Assembly (NCBI RefSeq): GCF_000024865.1
Contig: NC_013595.1
Span: 4,278,001-4,342,000, forward strand
DNA length: 64,000 nucleotides
Direction: 5' to 3'
Origin: Streptosporangium roseum DSM 43021
Lineage (GTDB): Bacteria; Actinomycetota; Actinomycetes; Streptosporangiales; Streptosporangiaceae
The notes beneath the pieces were generated by a model. The model saw only the letters and a list, made by a program, of their open reading frames with translations, was not told where the DNA came from and did no database searches. Positions 44,501-51,791 of the stretch are shown here, piece by piece. Position 1 is the stretch's first letter. Each line of letters opens with the position of its first letter. Made by a program: the position numbers and the translations under genes.

Positions 44501-46450
44501 GCCTTCCGGCAGATCCAGTCGATCGGCCAGGCGCTGGCGGCGGCCCCCTCGGAGGCGCCCCCGGGCCGCCTCCACCTCGACCTGCCGGAGTCGCCGCCCG
44601 CAGGCCTGAACTGGGCCCCCCTGCTCGACCACTCCGCCGCCCTGGCGTTCCGGGCCGCGACGGCGACGATCGAGGAGGAACACCGCACCGCACTGCACGC
44701 GCTCCTGCGTGACCTGCGCGATCTCGGGCTGCCCGCCGCGGCCGACCCCTCCCGGTGGCGCCGGATGTCGCTGCACCTCGAAAAACACCACCTGCCCGTG
44801 GTCGACGGCAGCCTGCGCCGCGGCACATGGCTCGGGGTGCTGCCGCTGGGCGGCGGCGCGCTCCTCGCCTTCGTGAGCCGGTCGTCCCCGGACGACTCCG
44901 GCTGCGTGTGGACGGCGCTGTTCCACGACCCGGCCGGCCGCTTCGACGTCCCCAGCCCGTACACCGTCCGCTCCTCGTCCCCCGTGGGCGAGGACCGGCG
45001 GGAGGGCTGGCTCGGCGCGTTCCTCACCGAGCTGGCCGAGCGGGGCCCCGCGCCCTGGCGGCCCGAGGCCGCGGAGGAGTTCGCCCGGCTCACCGGCGTC
45101 TCCCAGACGGTCGCCCGGCTGGTCGTGGCCGGCCTGCCGTACGTGGACGCCTACGAGCGCGGCTTCATCACCAAGGAGGCGCGGGCCACCCTCGGGGTGA
45201 AGATGGCCGATGCGGCCGTCGCCAAGGACGAGCTGCGCAAGCTGAGCGCCCACGCCCGGCGCGCGGTCGTCGCGGCGCTCCTGCCCGAGGACCCCGCCCG
45301 CCTCTGGACGGACGGCCCGGACGCGGCCGGCGCGGCGCAGGTGTGGAACAGCGAGGTGGGGCGGCAGGCGGCGATCCCCGAATGGCTGCTCGGCGAGGCG
45401 GCCCGCGCGGTGCGGACGGGATGGGACACGGGCCGGGCACTGCGCGCCCTCGCCGACCCGGCCGCCGCGCCGGAGCTGAGCCGGGATCTGGTCTGGGGCG
45501 TCAACGGCGACCGGGTCAGACCCGTCGACGGGAACGCCACCGGATTCACCGCGAGCACGCTCGTCACGGCCGTCGCCACAGCGGGCTGGCTCGCCCACCG
45601 GCTCCCCGCCGGAGACCCGATCCGCGCCGCCCTGCCGAGGGCGCTGGCGATGGTCCGCGACCGGCTGGCCGGCCCGGAGCTGATGCTCGACCTCGGCCGG
45701 TACGTCGACCTGCCCGGGTTCCGCAAGGCCGCCGGAGCCCCGACCGAGATCGGCGAGGGCTACGAGAGATACGGCGCCGTCATCATGGCCACCTATGACA
45801 CCCGCCCGGCGCCGGGCATCCGTACGGCCCTGCTGGACGCGGCCGGCGACGATCCGTACCTGCGCGCCCTGGTCGGCTCCGAGGGCTCGTTCCCGGTCGA
45901 GACGGCGCTGCGTACCGCCCGTGACCCGCGGTTCGAGGCGCTCCTGGCCGATCCGGGCGACCCCGTGGAGGGGGAGCGGGACGCGGACGGCACGTGGTGG
46001 CCGCAGGATCCCACCCGGTCGGTGCCCGAACTGGTCGTCGAGGTGGCGAAGGAGCACGGTCTCGGCGAGGACGCCGCGGTCCTCTACCTGACACTGCTGG
46101 CCATGCCGGATCCGACCGACCGCAATGTCGCCCGGTGGACGGGCTGGAAGCCCGCCCGCCTCAAGGAGGCCCGCGCCGAGCTGGCCGCCGGCGCCCTCGT
46201 CGTCGAGGCCAACCGGGCGCGGGCCGGGCGCTCGCTGTTCCTGCCCGGCGGCTGGACGGAGCTGAAGGCGCCGTGCCTCCCGCTGGAGCAGTGGAAACTC
46301 CCCCTGTTCGACGGGGCCGGGAGCCAGAGCACACCGATCGTGCCGATCCAGCCCGCCGCCGACCTCTACCGCAGGGCCTGGCAGCGGGTCCGGGACGGCG
46401 ACGCTCCCCGGTTCGAGGAGCTCAGGGTCAGGCGCGGCAGGCGCCGCTGA
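41540..46450 (+). CDS. 1636-aa protein of unknown function in the MoxR/VWA block
   Basis: I recognise no defined domain with confidence. The protein is soluble, with helical repeat-like segments in the first 600 residues (FLPTFYEQAGRVFLGVENTT, YAAQMFAQARKAEAEHGLAV). A middle part from about 560 to 860 looks like beta-rich propeller-type sequence (Trp/Tyr/Gly strands such as SFWVWTWDGSDHESTGWYEY). A helical C-terminal half follows, whose end (NVARWTGWKPARLKEARAEL) may be winged-helix-like. It begins at GTG 41540, overlapping the DUF4132 gene. Tight coupling implies it works with DUF4132 and the MoxR ATPase, perhaps as scaffold or client-recognition part. Domain impressions come from reading the sequence, not from a search. 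Confidence 0.8.
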   Translation: MSGDMSQAEARTAELLKAGAVLPPDTEGAGDRAVPLTARRYRHPGLDDRVVVRLVAGELGAAEDLAAGFLGLEPDGEPAVVGLGARRSLGFPEWVLVHHPGDGHHALAVVPELERTARQVKSKPKAALDAYQRLAGQLAASVPHFLPTFYEQAGRVFLGVENTTYAAQMFAQARKAEAEHGLAVDEDRLDAVFLEFALAGALPVKVLSGYAREMAGRLPADEALRRFTRLCVRRTAGGLPPSAQMANDLRRLARAAGADAAEAEQAYLAELLGLPATQRAAAGWWKAHRPAVASLGRREPEVRGTLLNSMPQVRDGELPGLWLEILEESGATAGLAGGEVPERERPADGTAGWLGRFLLARDRAGGIPPRLPSLYTLVERVADRLRAELAEPGRKAPTVEYDVDLLDLLLALDIPVADPDERRSLHLIPWAKGEGRRDLLALAADPRFRPAFQRGADGFGANEYGQRAVRVLAESPGGRPMLAEWMRKVALRSSAAGLPELPDAMRRLSWLPGEALVLAEEEVRQAAGADVALVLARTLRAGLFDELGWPAWEEAAETLVPRKDVDDLVVADAWPHLIVAGPSQVRVLSAEGTVLTHDLRVPAGDTWGDDHGFHYVDGELLVYWHSRQLGSELRGYWHTSADRIHLLEGIGSTRGTRLNWYRGDDPVSLPLPGGGRTTGQGVLHPGDTAVPGERSVITDGTSFWVWTWDGSDHESTGWYEYDPLSGEQGRKGVPGFLADALRTAPAGSTFRSGWLLPAPSDGPTPVGTPVGGLFGWRVVVLPDGSMRGEDLSGRAVTVAPDSRAPLRALTFPGDDRPRAVVKNGGYQVDLVDLDGVVTAVAKTDNVPGAFAAGTLVLPPPRYWHCLRPRDPEGSALLRRMDRDTSAALLEAVVAGGETGEEELRARIRALLPQVSHDALVAGITGVVRFAAARQAELDAVAARLSEALAGGHREESPTGPVDRLLNQALSGLGGSADNSWHSQELDGAFRQIQSIGQALAAAPSEAPPGRLHLDLPESPPAGLNWAPLLDHSAALAFRAATATIEEEHRTALHALLRDLRDLGLPAAADPSRWRRMSLHLEKHHLPVVDGSLRRGTWLGVLPLGGGALLAFVSRSSPDDSGCVWTALFHDPAGRFDVPSPYTVRSSSPVGEDRREGWLGAFLTELAERGPAPWRPEAAEEFARLTGVSQTVARLVVAGLPYVDAYERGFITKEARATLGVKMADAAVAKDELRKLSAHARRAVVAALLPEDPARLWTDGPDAAGAAQVWNSEVGRQAAIPEWLLGEAARAVRTGWDTGRALRALADPAAAPELSRDLVWGVNGDRVRPVDGNATGFTASTLVTAVATAGWLAHRLPAGDPIRAALPRALAMVRDRLAGPELMLDLGRYVDLPGFRKAAGAPTEIGEGYERYGAVIMATYDTRPAPGIRTALLDAAGDDPYLRALVGSEGSFPVETALRTARDPRFEALLADPGDPVEGERDADGTWWPQDPTRSVPELVVEVAKEHGLGEDAAVLYLTLLAMPDPTDRNVARWTGWKPARLKEARAELAAGALVVEANRARAGRSLFLPGGWTELKAPCLPLEQWKLPLFDGAGSQSTPIVPIQPAADLYRRAWQRVRDGDAPRFEELRVRRGRRR

Positions 46451-46626
46451 ACCCGGGCACCGGGGCGGGTGCGACCCCGGTCCCGTCCGGCGGGCGCACC
46501 CGCCTCGCCGGACGGGGCCGGGCCCTCACCGCGCCGCGGCGCGGGGGAGACACCCGGCACCGGCCGGGCCGCCCACCACGGGCGGCACTTCACAGATCAT
46601 CATCCAGAGCACAAGGACTTCCCTTT
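46451..46626 (+). other. 176-bp gap inside the MoxR block
   Basis: This GC-rich gap between the 1636-aa gene and moxR holds the AAGGA ribosome-binding site for the latter (46614-46618). There is no clear terminator stem and no A/T-rich promoter, so read-through is possible but an internal promoter cannot be excluded. Confidence 0.4.
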
Positions 46627-47802
46627 ATGACCATGACCGACGACCAGGTGACGGTCCCTCCGGCCCGGCAGGTGCTCGCGGCCGAGGAACGGTACGCCAC
46701 CGAACTCGCCTTCCTGGCCGCCCACGACGCCGGGCCCCGCCCGCCGGGCTGGGCGCTGACGCCACGCGCGGTGGTGACCTTCGTCTGCGGCAGCGGCGAC
46801 GAGACGCTGGAACTGCCGAAGAACCGCCGCGGGACGGCCGGCGGCGCTCCGGACCGGCTGAGGGTGGCCGCCAAGTTCGTCGGCGAACGCGCCCTGGTCG
46901 AACGGTGCGTGGTGACCCTCGCGGGGGAGCGGGGCCTGCTGCTGGTCGGCGAGCCCGGCACCGCCAAGTCGATGCTGTCGGAGCTGCTGGCCGCCGCCGT
47001 GTGCGGAACCAGCGCGCTCACCGTGCAGGGCACCGCCGGGACGACCGAGGACGCCTTCCGCTACGGCTGGAACTACGCCCTGCTGCTCGCCCAGGGCCCG
47101 AGCCGGGACGCGCTGGTCGACTCCCCGGTGCTCACGGCCATGCGCGCGGGGCGCGTCGCCCGGGTCGAGGAGATCACCCGCTGCCTGCCCGAGGTGCAGG
47201 ACGCCCTGGTGTCGATCCTGTCCGACAGGCGGCTCAGCGTGCCGGAGCTCGCCGGTACCGCCGACGCCCAGGTGGCGGCCACCCCCGGCTTCAGCGTGAT
47301 CGCCACGGCCAACCTGCGCGACCGCGGCGTCTCGGAGATGTCGGCCGCGCTGAAGCGACGGTTCAACTTCGAGACCGTCGACCCCATCGCGGACGCCGAG
47401 GCGGAGACCTCCCTGGTGCGCCGCCAGGCCACCTCGGTCGTGCAGCGGGCGGGTGCCGCCTTCGGCGTGGACGACGCTGTGCTCGACGCGCTGGTCACGG
47501 TCTTCCGCGACCTGCGCTCCGGCCGCTCGGACGAGGGCTGGGACGTGGAGCGGCCCGGCACGGTGATGTCCACCGCCGAGGCGGTGCAGGTCGCCGCCTC
47601 ACTGGGGGTCGCCGCGGCCTACCTGCCGGACGGCGATGTCCTCGACCTGCTGCCGGGACACCTGCTCGGCGTCGTCCGCAAGGACGACCCCGCCGACCAC
47701 GGGCGGCTGCTCGGCTACTGGGACGGCCCGGTGCGACGTCGCGCCGAGGACGGCTCCGCGATGTGGCGCCGGCTCTGGGACCTGCGGGAGAACCTCCGTT
47801 GA
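46627..47802 (+). CDS. MoxR-type AAA+ ATPase
   Basis: This 391-residue ATPase belongs to the MoxR/RavA group. Walker A is GEPGTAKS (residues 108-115). The Walker B region reads VARVEEITRCLPEVQDALVS, with a Glu pair where most AAA+ proteins have Asp-Glu. Sensor 1 Asn229 is in IATANLRDRG and an arginine finger is in ALKRRFNFE. MoxR ATPases remodel proteins together with VWA partners, and such a partner is encoded next. The TGA overlaps the TTG start of that gene. Confidence 0.92.
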   Translation: MTMTDDQVTVPPARQVLAAEERYATELAFLAAHDAGPRPPGWALTPRAVVTFVCGSGDETLELPKNRRGTAGGAPDRLRVAAKFVGERALVERCVVTLAGERGLLLVGEPGTAKSMLSELLAAAVCGTSALTVQGTAGTTEDAFRYGWNYALLLAQGPSRDALVDSPVLTAMRAGRVARVEEITRCLPEVQDALVSILSDRRLSVPELAGTADAQVAATPGFSVIATANLRDRGVSEMSAALKRRFNFETVDPIADAEAETSLVRRQATSVVQRAGAAFGVDDAVLDALVTVFRDLRSGRSDEGWDVERPGTVMSTAEAVQVAASLGVAAAYLPDGDVLDLLPGHLLGVVRKDDPADHGRLLGYWDGPVRRRAEDGSAMWRRLWDLRENLR

Positions 47803-50800
47803 CCTGTCACAGCGAACCGGAGACGGGGCAGGACGCGCGGCGATCCGCCCGCCACGGCGGGGAGGCCGATCCCCGGCGGGCGGTCGCCGCGCTGGCCTCC
47901 TCCGCCCGGCCGTACCTGCTGGGAGTGCGCCACCACAGTCCCGCGCTGGCCGTGGTCCTGCCCGCGCTGCTGGACGCCGCCGACGCCGAAGTGGTCTGTG
48001 TCGAGCTGCCGGCGGACTTCCAGCCGTGGCTGGCGCACCTGGCCGACCCGGGAACCCTCGCGCCGGTCGCCCTCGCCGGGGCCGACGGGGAGGGGAGGCT
48101 GGGCTTCTACCCGTTCGCCGACTTCTCCCCGGAGCTGGTGGCGATCCGCTGGGCCCGGCAGCGCGGAGCGGAGGTGCTCTGCTGTGACCTCCCGCTGTCC
48201 GACCCCGGCTGGCACGCGCCCGGCACGGCGCAGGCGTCCGATACGGCGCAGGCGTCCGACGCTGGTACGGCGCAGGCGCCCGGCACGGTACGGTCCCCGG
48301 ATCCGGCTCGGCCGATGGGCCCGGACGCGGTTCCGGTTCCGGCAGGCGCGGCGGCCTCGCGGGGAACGTCCTTCGCCGCCGCGCTGGCCGCCTCGGGCAC
48401 CGGCCGCGAGGGAGACGACATGTGGGACCGGGCCGTGGAGGTCCTCGCTCCCGGATGCGAGCCCGAAGCGGTGCGCCGCGCCGCCCTCGGCGTCGGCTGG
48501 GCACTGCGCCGGGACGCCGAGGCCGCGGGCGGCGTGCCGGCCGTGGACATGGCGCGTGAGGCGCACATGCGCCGTGTCCTCGAGGACGCCGCGGCGGGCG
48601 GCCGGCGCGTCGCGGCGGTGGTCGGCGCCTTCCACGCTCCCGCGCTGATCATCCCTGACACCGCCGAGCCGGGGCGGACCGGCGCGGACGGCGCCGCCCC
48701 GCCGCCTGGTACGGCAGGCGGCCAGGCGACATCCGGCCGGCCGGCCACGGACGGCGAGGTCGTCCCCCCTCCGGCCACGGATGGTGCGGTCGCCGCCCTT
48801 CCGGCCATGGACGGCGAGGTCGTCCTCCCTCCGGCCACGGATGGTGCGGTCGCCGCCCCTCCGGCTGTCCCGTCCGCGCGCGCCGGCTCGCCGGCCGCCA
48901 CCTCGCTCGTCCCCTACGCTTTCGACCTGCTCGACTCGCGATCCGGTTACCCGGCGGGGATCCGCGACCCCCGTTGGCAGCAGACGGTGTTCATGGCCGG
49001 TGGCGACCCCGGCCGCGTCAGGGACGGCGCCGCCCGCGCGATCACCGGCCTGTGCCGGGAGCTCCGCTCCGCCGGGCACACCGCGGGCACCGGAGAGGCC
49101 GTCGAGGCGCTGCGGCTCGCCTGCGATCTGGCGCGGCTGCGCGGCCTGCCCTCGCCGGGACGGGGGGAGCTGCTGGAAGCGGTGACGACCGTGCTCGGCC
49201 AGGGCGAGCCCCTGGGCCGGGGGCGGGCCCTCGCCCGGGCCCTCGACGCGGTGTTCGTCGGCACCGACCGTGGCCGGATCGCGCCCGGCACGCCGCGTTC
49301 GGGACTCGGCCCCGCCGTCGAGGCCGATCTCGCCGCGCTCCGGCTCCCGTGCCCCGACAACCCCGAACGACGTGAAGTACGCCTGGACCCGCTCCGTTCC
49401 GATCTGGACGCGCGCCGGGAGGTCGCGCTGCAACGCCTGCTGCTCTGCGGCGTCGGCTACGGCGAGCCGATCGAGGTGACCGGAACGGGTGACTCCACCG
49501 CGCTCACCACCAGGTGGCGGCTCTCCTGGACTCCCGCGGTCCCGGCACTGCTCGACCTGGCGGGCGTCCGCGGTGTCACCCTTGCCCAGGCCGCGGCCGG
49601 CACGCTGCGCGAGACCTTCCGCCGAGAGTCCGCCGAAGGAGGGCCCACCTGCGGCCTGATCCTCAGCGGCCTCCGCGCCGCGGCCCGCTGCGACCTGCCG
49701 GAGCTGGTCGCCGACCGCCTCGCCGACGCCGCCGTCGCGCTTCCCGCCACCGCCACGCTCGCCGAACTGCTCGATGCTCTCGACCTGCTTGAGGCGCTGC
49801 GCCGCGAACACCTTCCCGGCACCACGCCGGAGGGCCGCGAGCAGGCCGCCGAGCTGGCCGGCACCCTGCTGGAGGCCGCGGTCCGCGCGCTGCCGGGCCT
49901 GGCCGGCAGCGACCAGCCGCAGGACGCGGCCGCCCTGGTCGCCCTCGCCACCCGGGCCGGTGAAGAGCGCCTCGGGCTGCGGATGGACGACACCCTGGCC
50001 GCGCTCACGGGCACCGCCTCCCCCCTCATCCAGGGCGCGGCCCTGGCCGCCCGGGTCCTGCTCGACCTGGACGGCCCCGGCACTCTGGGAGCCCGGGCCG
50101 CCGGATGGGTCGGCGCCGCCACCGGACCGGACGGCCGCCATCGCCTGAGCCGCCTGCTGACCGGCGTGCTCACGGCCGCCGGACCGCTCCTCCAGTCGGC
50201 GCCGGCGGCCCTCGATCCGCTCATGGACCGCATCGACGGCCTCGCCGACAGGGACTTCCTCGACCGGCTGCCGGCGCTGCGCGGGGGGTTCGACACCCTC
50301 ACCCCCGCCGGCCGTACCCGGCTGCTGGGGGCCGTGTCCGAGCGCCTCGGAGACAGGCTCGACCTGACGCTGAGCGCTCCGCCCGGGCTGCTCGCCCTGT
50401 GGAGCGCCGCCGACGCCGCCGGGCTGGCCGCGCTGCACGCGCTCCGGCTCCCCGTCCCGGCGTCCGCTCCCGCCCTGGCCGGCACGCCATCCGACGCGCC
50501 GGAGCCACCCGCGCCGGACCGCCGACCCGCACGGGACGGCGAGGAGGTGGAGGACACGCAAGAGCCTCCGTCACCGGAGGCGGGCGCGGTGACGGAGGAT
50601 CCGCGGACGCCGGCGCGGCCGGAGACGGCCGAGGTGACGGAGGCGGGGCCCGGCGCCCGGCGGAGGTTCACGCCGGCCGACCGGTGGCGGCTGCTGCTCG
50701 GCCGGGAGTCCGAGCGGCTCCCGGCGGGCGCCCGCTCCTACGCGCGCGCGTTGGACGAGCTGTACGGAACGGGACGGGGTGAAGGCGCGGGCCACTTCGG

Positions 50801-51791
50801 GCAGAGCCCCGGGGAAGGGGGCGACTCCGGCGGCCGGGGAGACTCCTTCCCCACCGCTCGCGAGTGGGCCGAGGAACTGGAGGTCCTTTTCGGGACCGAG
50901 GTGCGAGAGGAGGTGCTGGCCCGGGCCGCCGACGCCGGACGGACCGACGTGCTCACCGAACTCGATCCGGCCGCGGTACGGCCATCCGTCGAGCTGCTGA
51001 CCTCCGTGCTGACCCTGGCTGGAGGCCTGCCCGAGCAGCGGCTCGCCAAGCTCCGGCCACTCGTGCGCCGTCTGGTCGCCGAACTCACCCGGGAGCTCGC
51101 TACCCGGCTGCGGCCCGCCCTGACCGGGCTGGCGACGCCGCGTCCGACCCGCCGCCCGGGCGGCCGGATCGACCTGCCGCGCACCCTGCGGGCCAACCTG
51201 CAGCACACGCGTCGCATGGGCGACGGCCGGCTCGTGGTCGTCCCGGAGCGACCGGTGTTCAGCACCCGTGCCCGCCGGGAGGCCGACTGGCGGCTGATCC
51301 TCGTGGTCGACGTGTCCGGCTCGATGGAGGCCTCGGTGGTCTGGTCCGCGCTGACCGCCGCGGTGCTGGCGGGCGTGCCGACGCTCTCCACCCACTTCCT
51401 GTCGTTCTCCACAGAGGTGATCGACCTGACGGACCGGGTCGCCGACCCGCTCTCCCTGCTGCTCGAAGTGCGGGTCGGCGGTGGGACGCACATCGCCGCG
51501 GGGCTCGCCCACGCCCGCTCGCTGGTCACCGTGCCGAGCCGCACGCTTGTCGTGGTCGTCAGCGACTTCGAGGAGGGCTACCCGATCGGAGGCCTGCTCG
51601 GCGAGGTCCGCTCCCTCGCCGGGTCCGGCGTCCACCTGATGGGGTGTGCCGCCCTGGACGACAGCGGCGTTCCCCGCTACTCGCTCCCCGTCGCCCAGCA
51701 GCTCGTCGCGGCCGGCATGCCCGTCGCCGCCCTCAGCCCGCTCGCCCTCGCCCGATGGGTGGGCGACCGCCTTCGCGGAGAGTCCCGGTGA
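47799..51791 (+). CDS. DUF5682-VWA fusion protein
   Basis: This 1330-residue protein joins two modules that I would expect as separate genes. The N-terminal part is DUF5682-like (YLLGVRHHSPALAVVLPALL, VVCVELPADFQPWLAHLADP, VAAVVGAFHAPALI). The C-terminal 200 residues form a von Willebrand A domain with MIDAS motif DVSGSM (Asp1171), VGGGTHIAAGLAHA and VVVVSDFEEG. Between them is a helical region and a Pro/Glu-rich linker (about 900-960). TTG 47799 overlaps moxR (TTGA) with GGGAGAA upstream. The first 350 residues include two repeat-rich inserts. The VWA part probably presents clients to the MoxR ring, as in RavA-ViaA. Confidence 0.88.
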   Translation: MTCHSEPETGQDARRSARHGGEADPRRAVAALASSARPYLLGVRHHSPALAVVLPALLDAADAEVVCVELPADFQPWLAHLADPGTLAPVALAGADGEGRLGFYPFADFSPELVAIRWARQRGAEVLCCDLPLSDPGWHAPGTAQASDTAQASDAGTAQAPGTVRSPDPARPMGPDAVPVPAGAAASRGTSFAAALAASGTGREGDDMWDRAVEVLAPGCEPEAVRRAALGVGWALRRDAEAAGGVPAVDMAREAHMRRVLEDAAAGGRRVAAVVGAFHAPALIIPDTAEPGRTGADGAAPPPGTAGGQATSGRPATDGEVVPPPATDGAVAALPAMDGEVVLPPATDGAVAAPPAVPSARAGSPAATSLVPYAFDLLDSRSGYPAGIRDPRWQQTVFMAGGDPGRVRDGAARAITGLCRELRSAGHTAGTGEAVEALRLACDLARLRGLPSPGRGELLEAVTTVLGQGEPLGRGRALARALDAVFVGTDRGRIAPGTPRSGLGPAVEADLAALRLPCPDNPERREVRLDPLRSDLDARREVALQRLLLCGVGYGEPIEVTGTGDSTALTTRWRLSWTPAVPALLDLAGVRGVTLAQAAAGTLRETFRRESAEGGPTCGLILSGLRAAARCDLPELVADRLADAAVALPATATLAELLDALDLLEALRREHLPGTTPEGREQAAELAGTLLEAAVRALPGLAGSDQPQDAAALVALATRAGEERLGLRMDDTLAALTGTASPLIQGAALAARVLLDLDGPGTLGARAAGWVGAATGPDGRHRLSRLLTGVLTAAGPLLQSAPAALDPLMDRIDGLADRDFLDRLPALRGGFDTLTPAGRTRLLGAVSERLGDRLDLTLSAPPGLLALWSAADAAGLAALHALRLPVPASAPALAGTPSDAPEPPAPDRRPARDGEEVEDTQEPPSPEAGAVTEDPRTPARPETAEVTEAGPGARRRFTPADRWRLLLGRESERLPAGARSYARALDELYGTGRGEGAGHFGQSPGEGGDSGGRGDSFPTAREWAEELEVLFGTEVREEVLARAADAGRTDVLTELDPAAVRPSVELLTSVLTLAGGLPEQRLAKLRPLVRRLVAELTRELATRLRPALTGLATPRPTRRPGGRIDLPRTLRANLQHTRRMGDGRLVVVPERPVFSTRARREADWRLILVVDVSGSMEASVVWSALTAAVLAGVPTLSTHFLSFSTEVIDLTDRVADPLSLLLEVRVGGGTHIAAGLAHARSLVTVPSRTLVVVVSDFEEGYPIGGLLGEVRSLAGSGVHLMGCAALDDSGVPRYSLPVAQQLVAAGMPVAALSPLALARWVGDRLRGESR
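48741..48860 (+). repeat. 60-bp in-frame tandem repeat inside the DUF5682 region
   Basis: Two 60-bp units (48741-48800, 48801-48860) differ at only three positions, and each divides into two 30-bp half-units related to one another. They encode PATDGEVVPPPATDGAVAAL and a near-copy. The repeat stays in frame and forms a flexible, Pro/Ala-rich insert, so length variation between strains is likely. Confidence 0.85.

Noticed and set aside
41315..46057. 1580-codon minus-strand frame opposite the 1636-residue gene
   Set aside because: Composition is Arg/Gly/Pro-rich and repetitive, typical of antisense of GC-rich genes; the plus frame has better codon use and GTGA coupling.
48741..48860. Possible CRISPR-like repeat array
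   Set aside because: Repeats are adjacent, in frame and coding, with no spacers.
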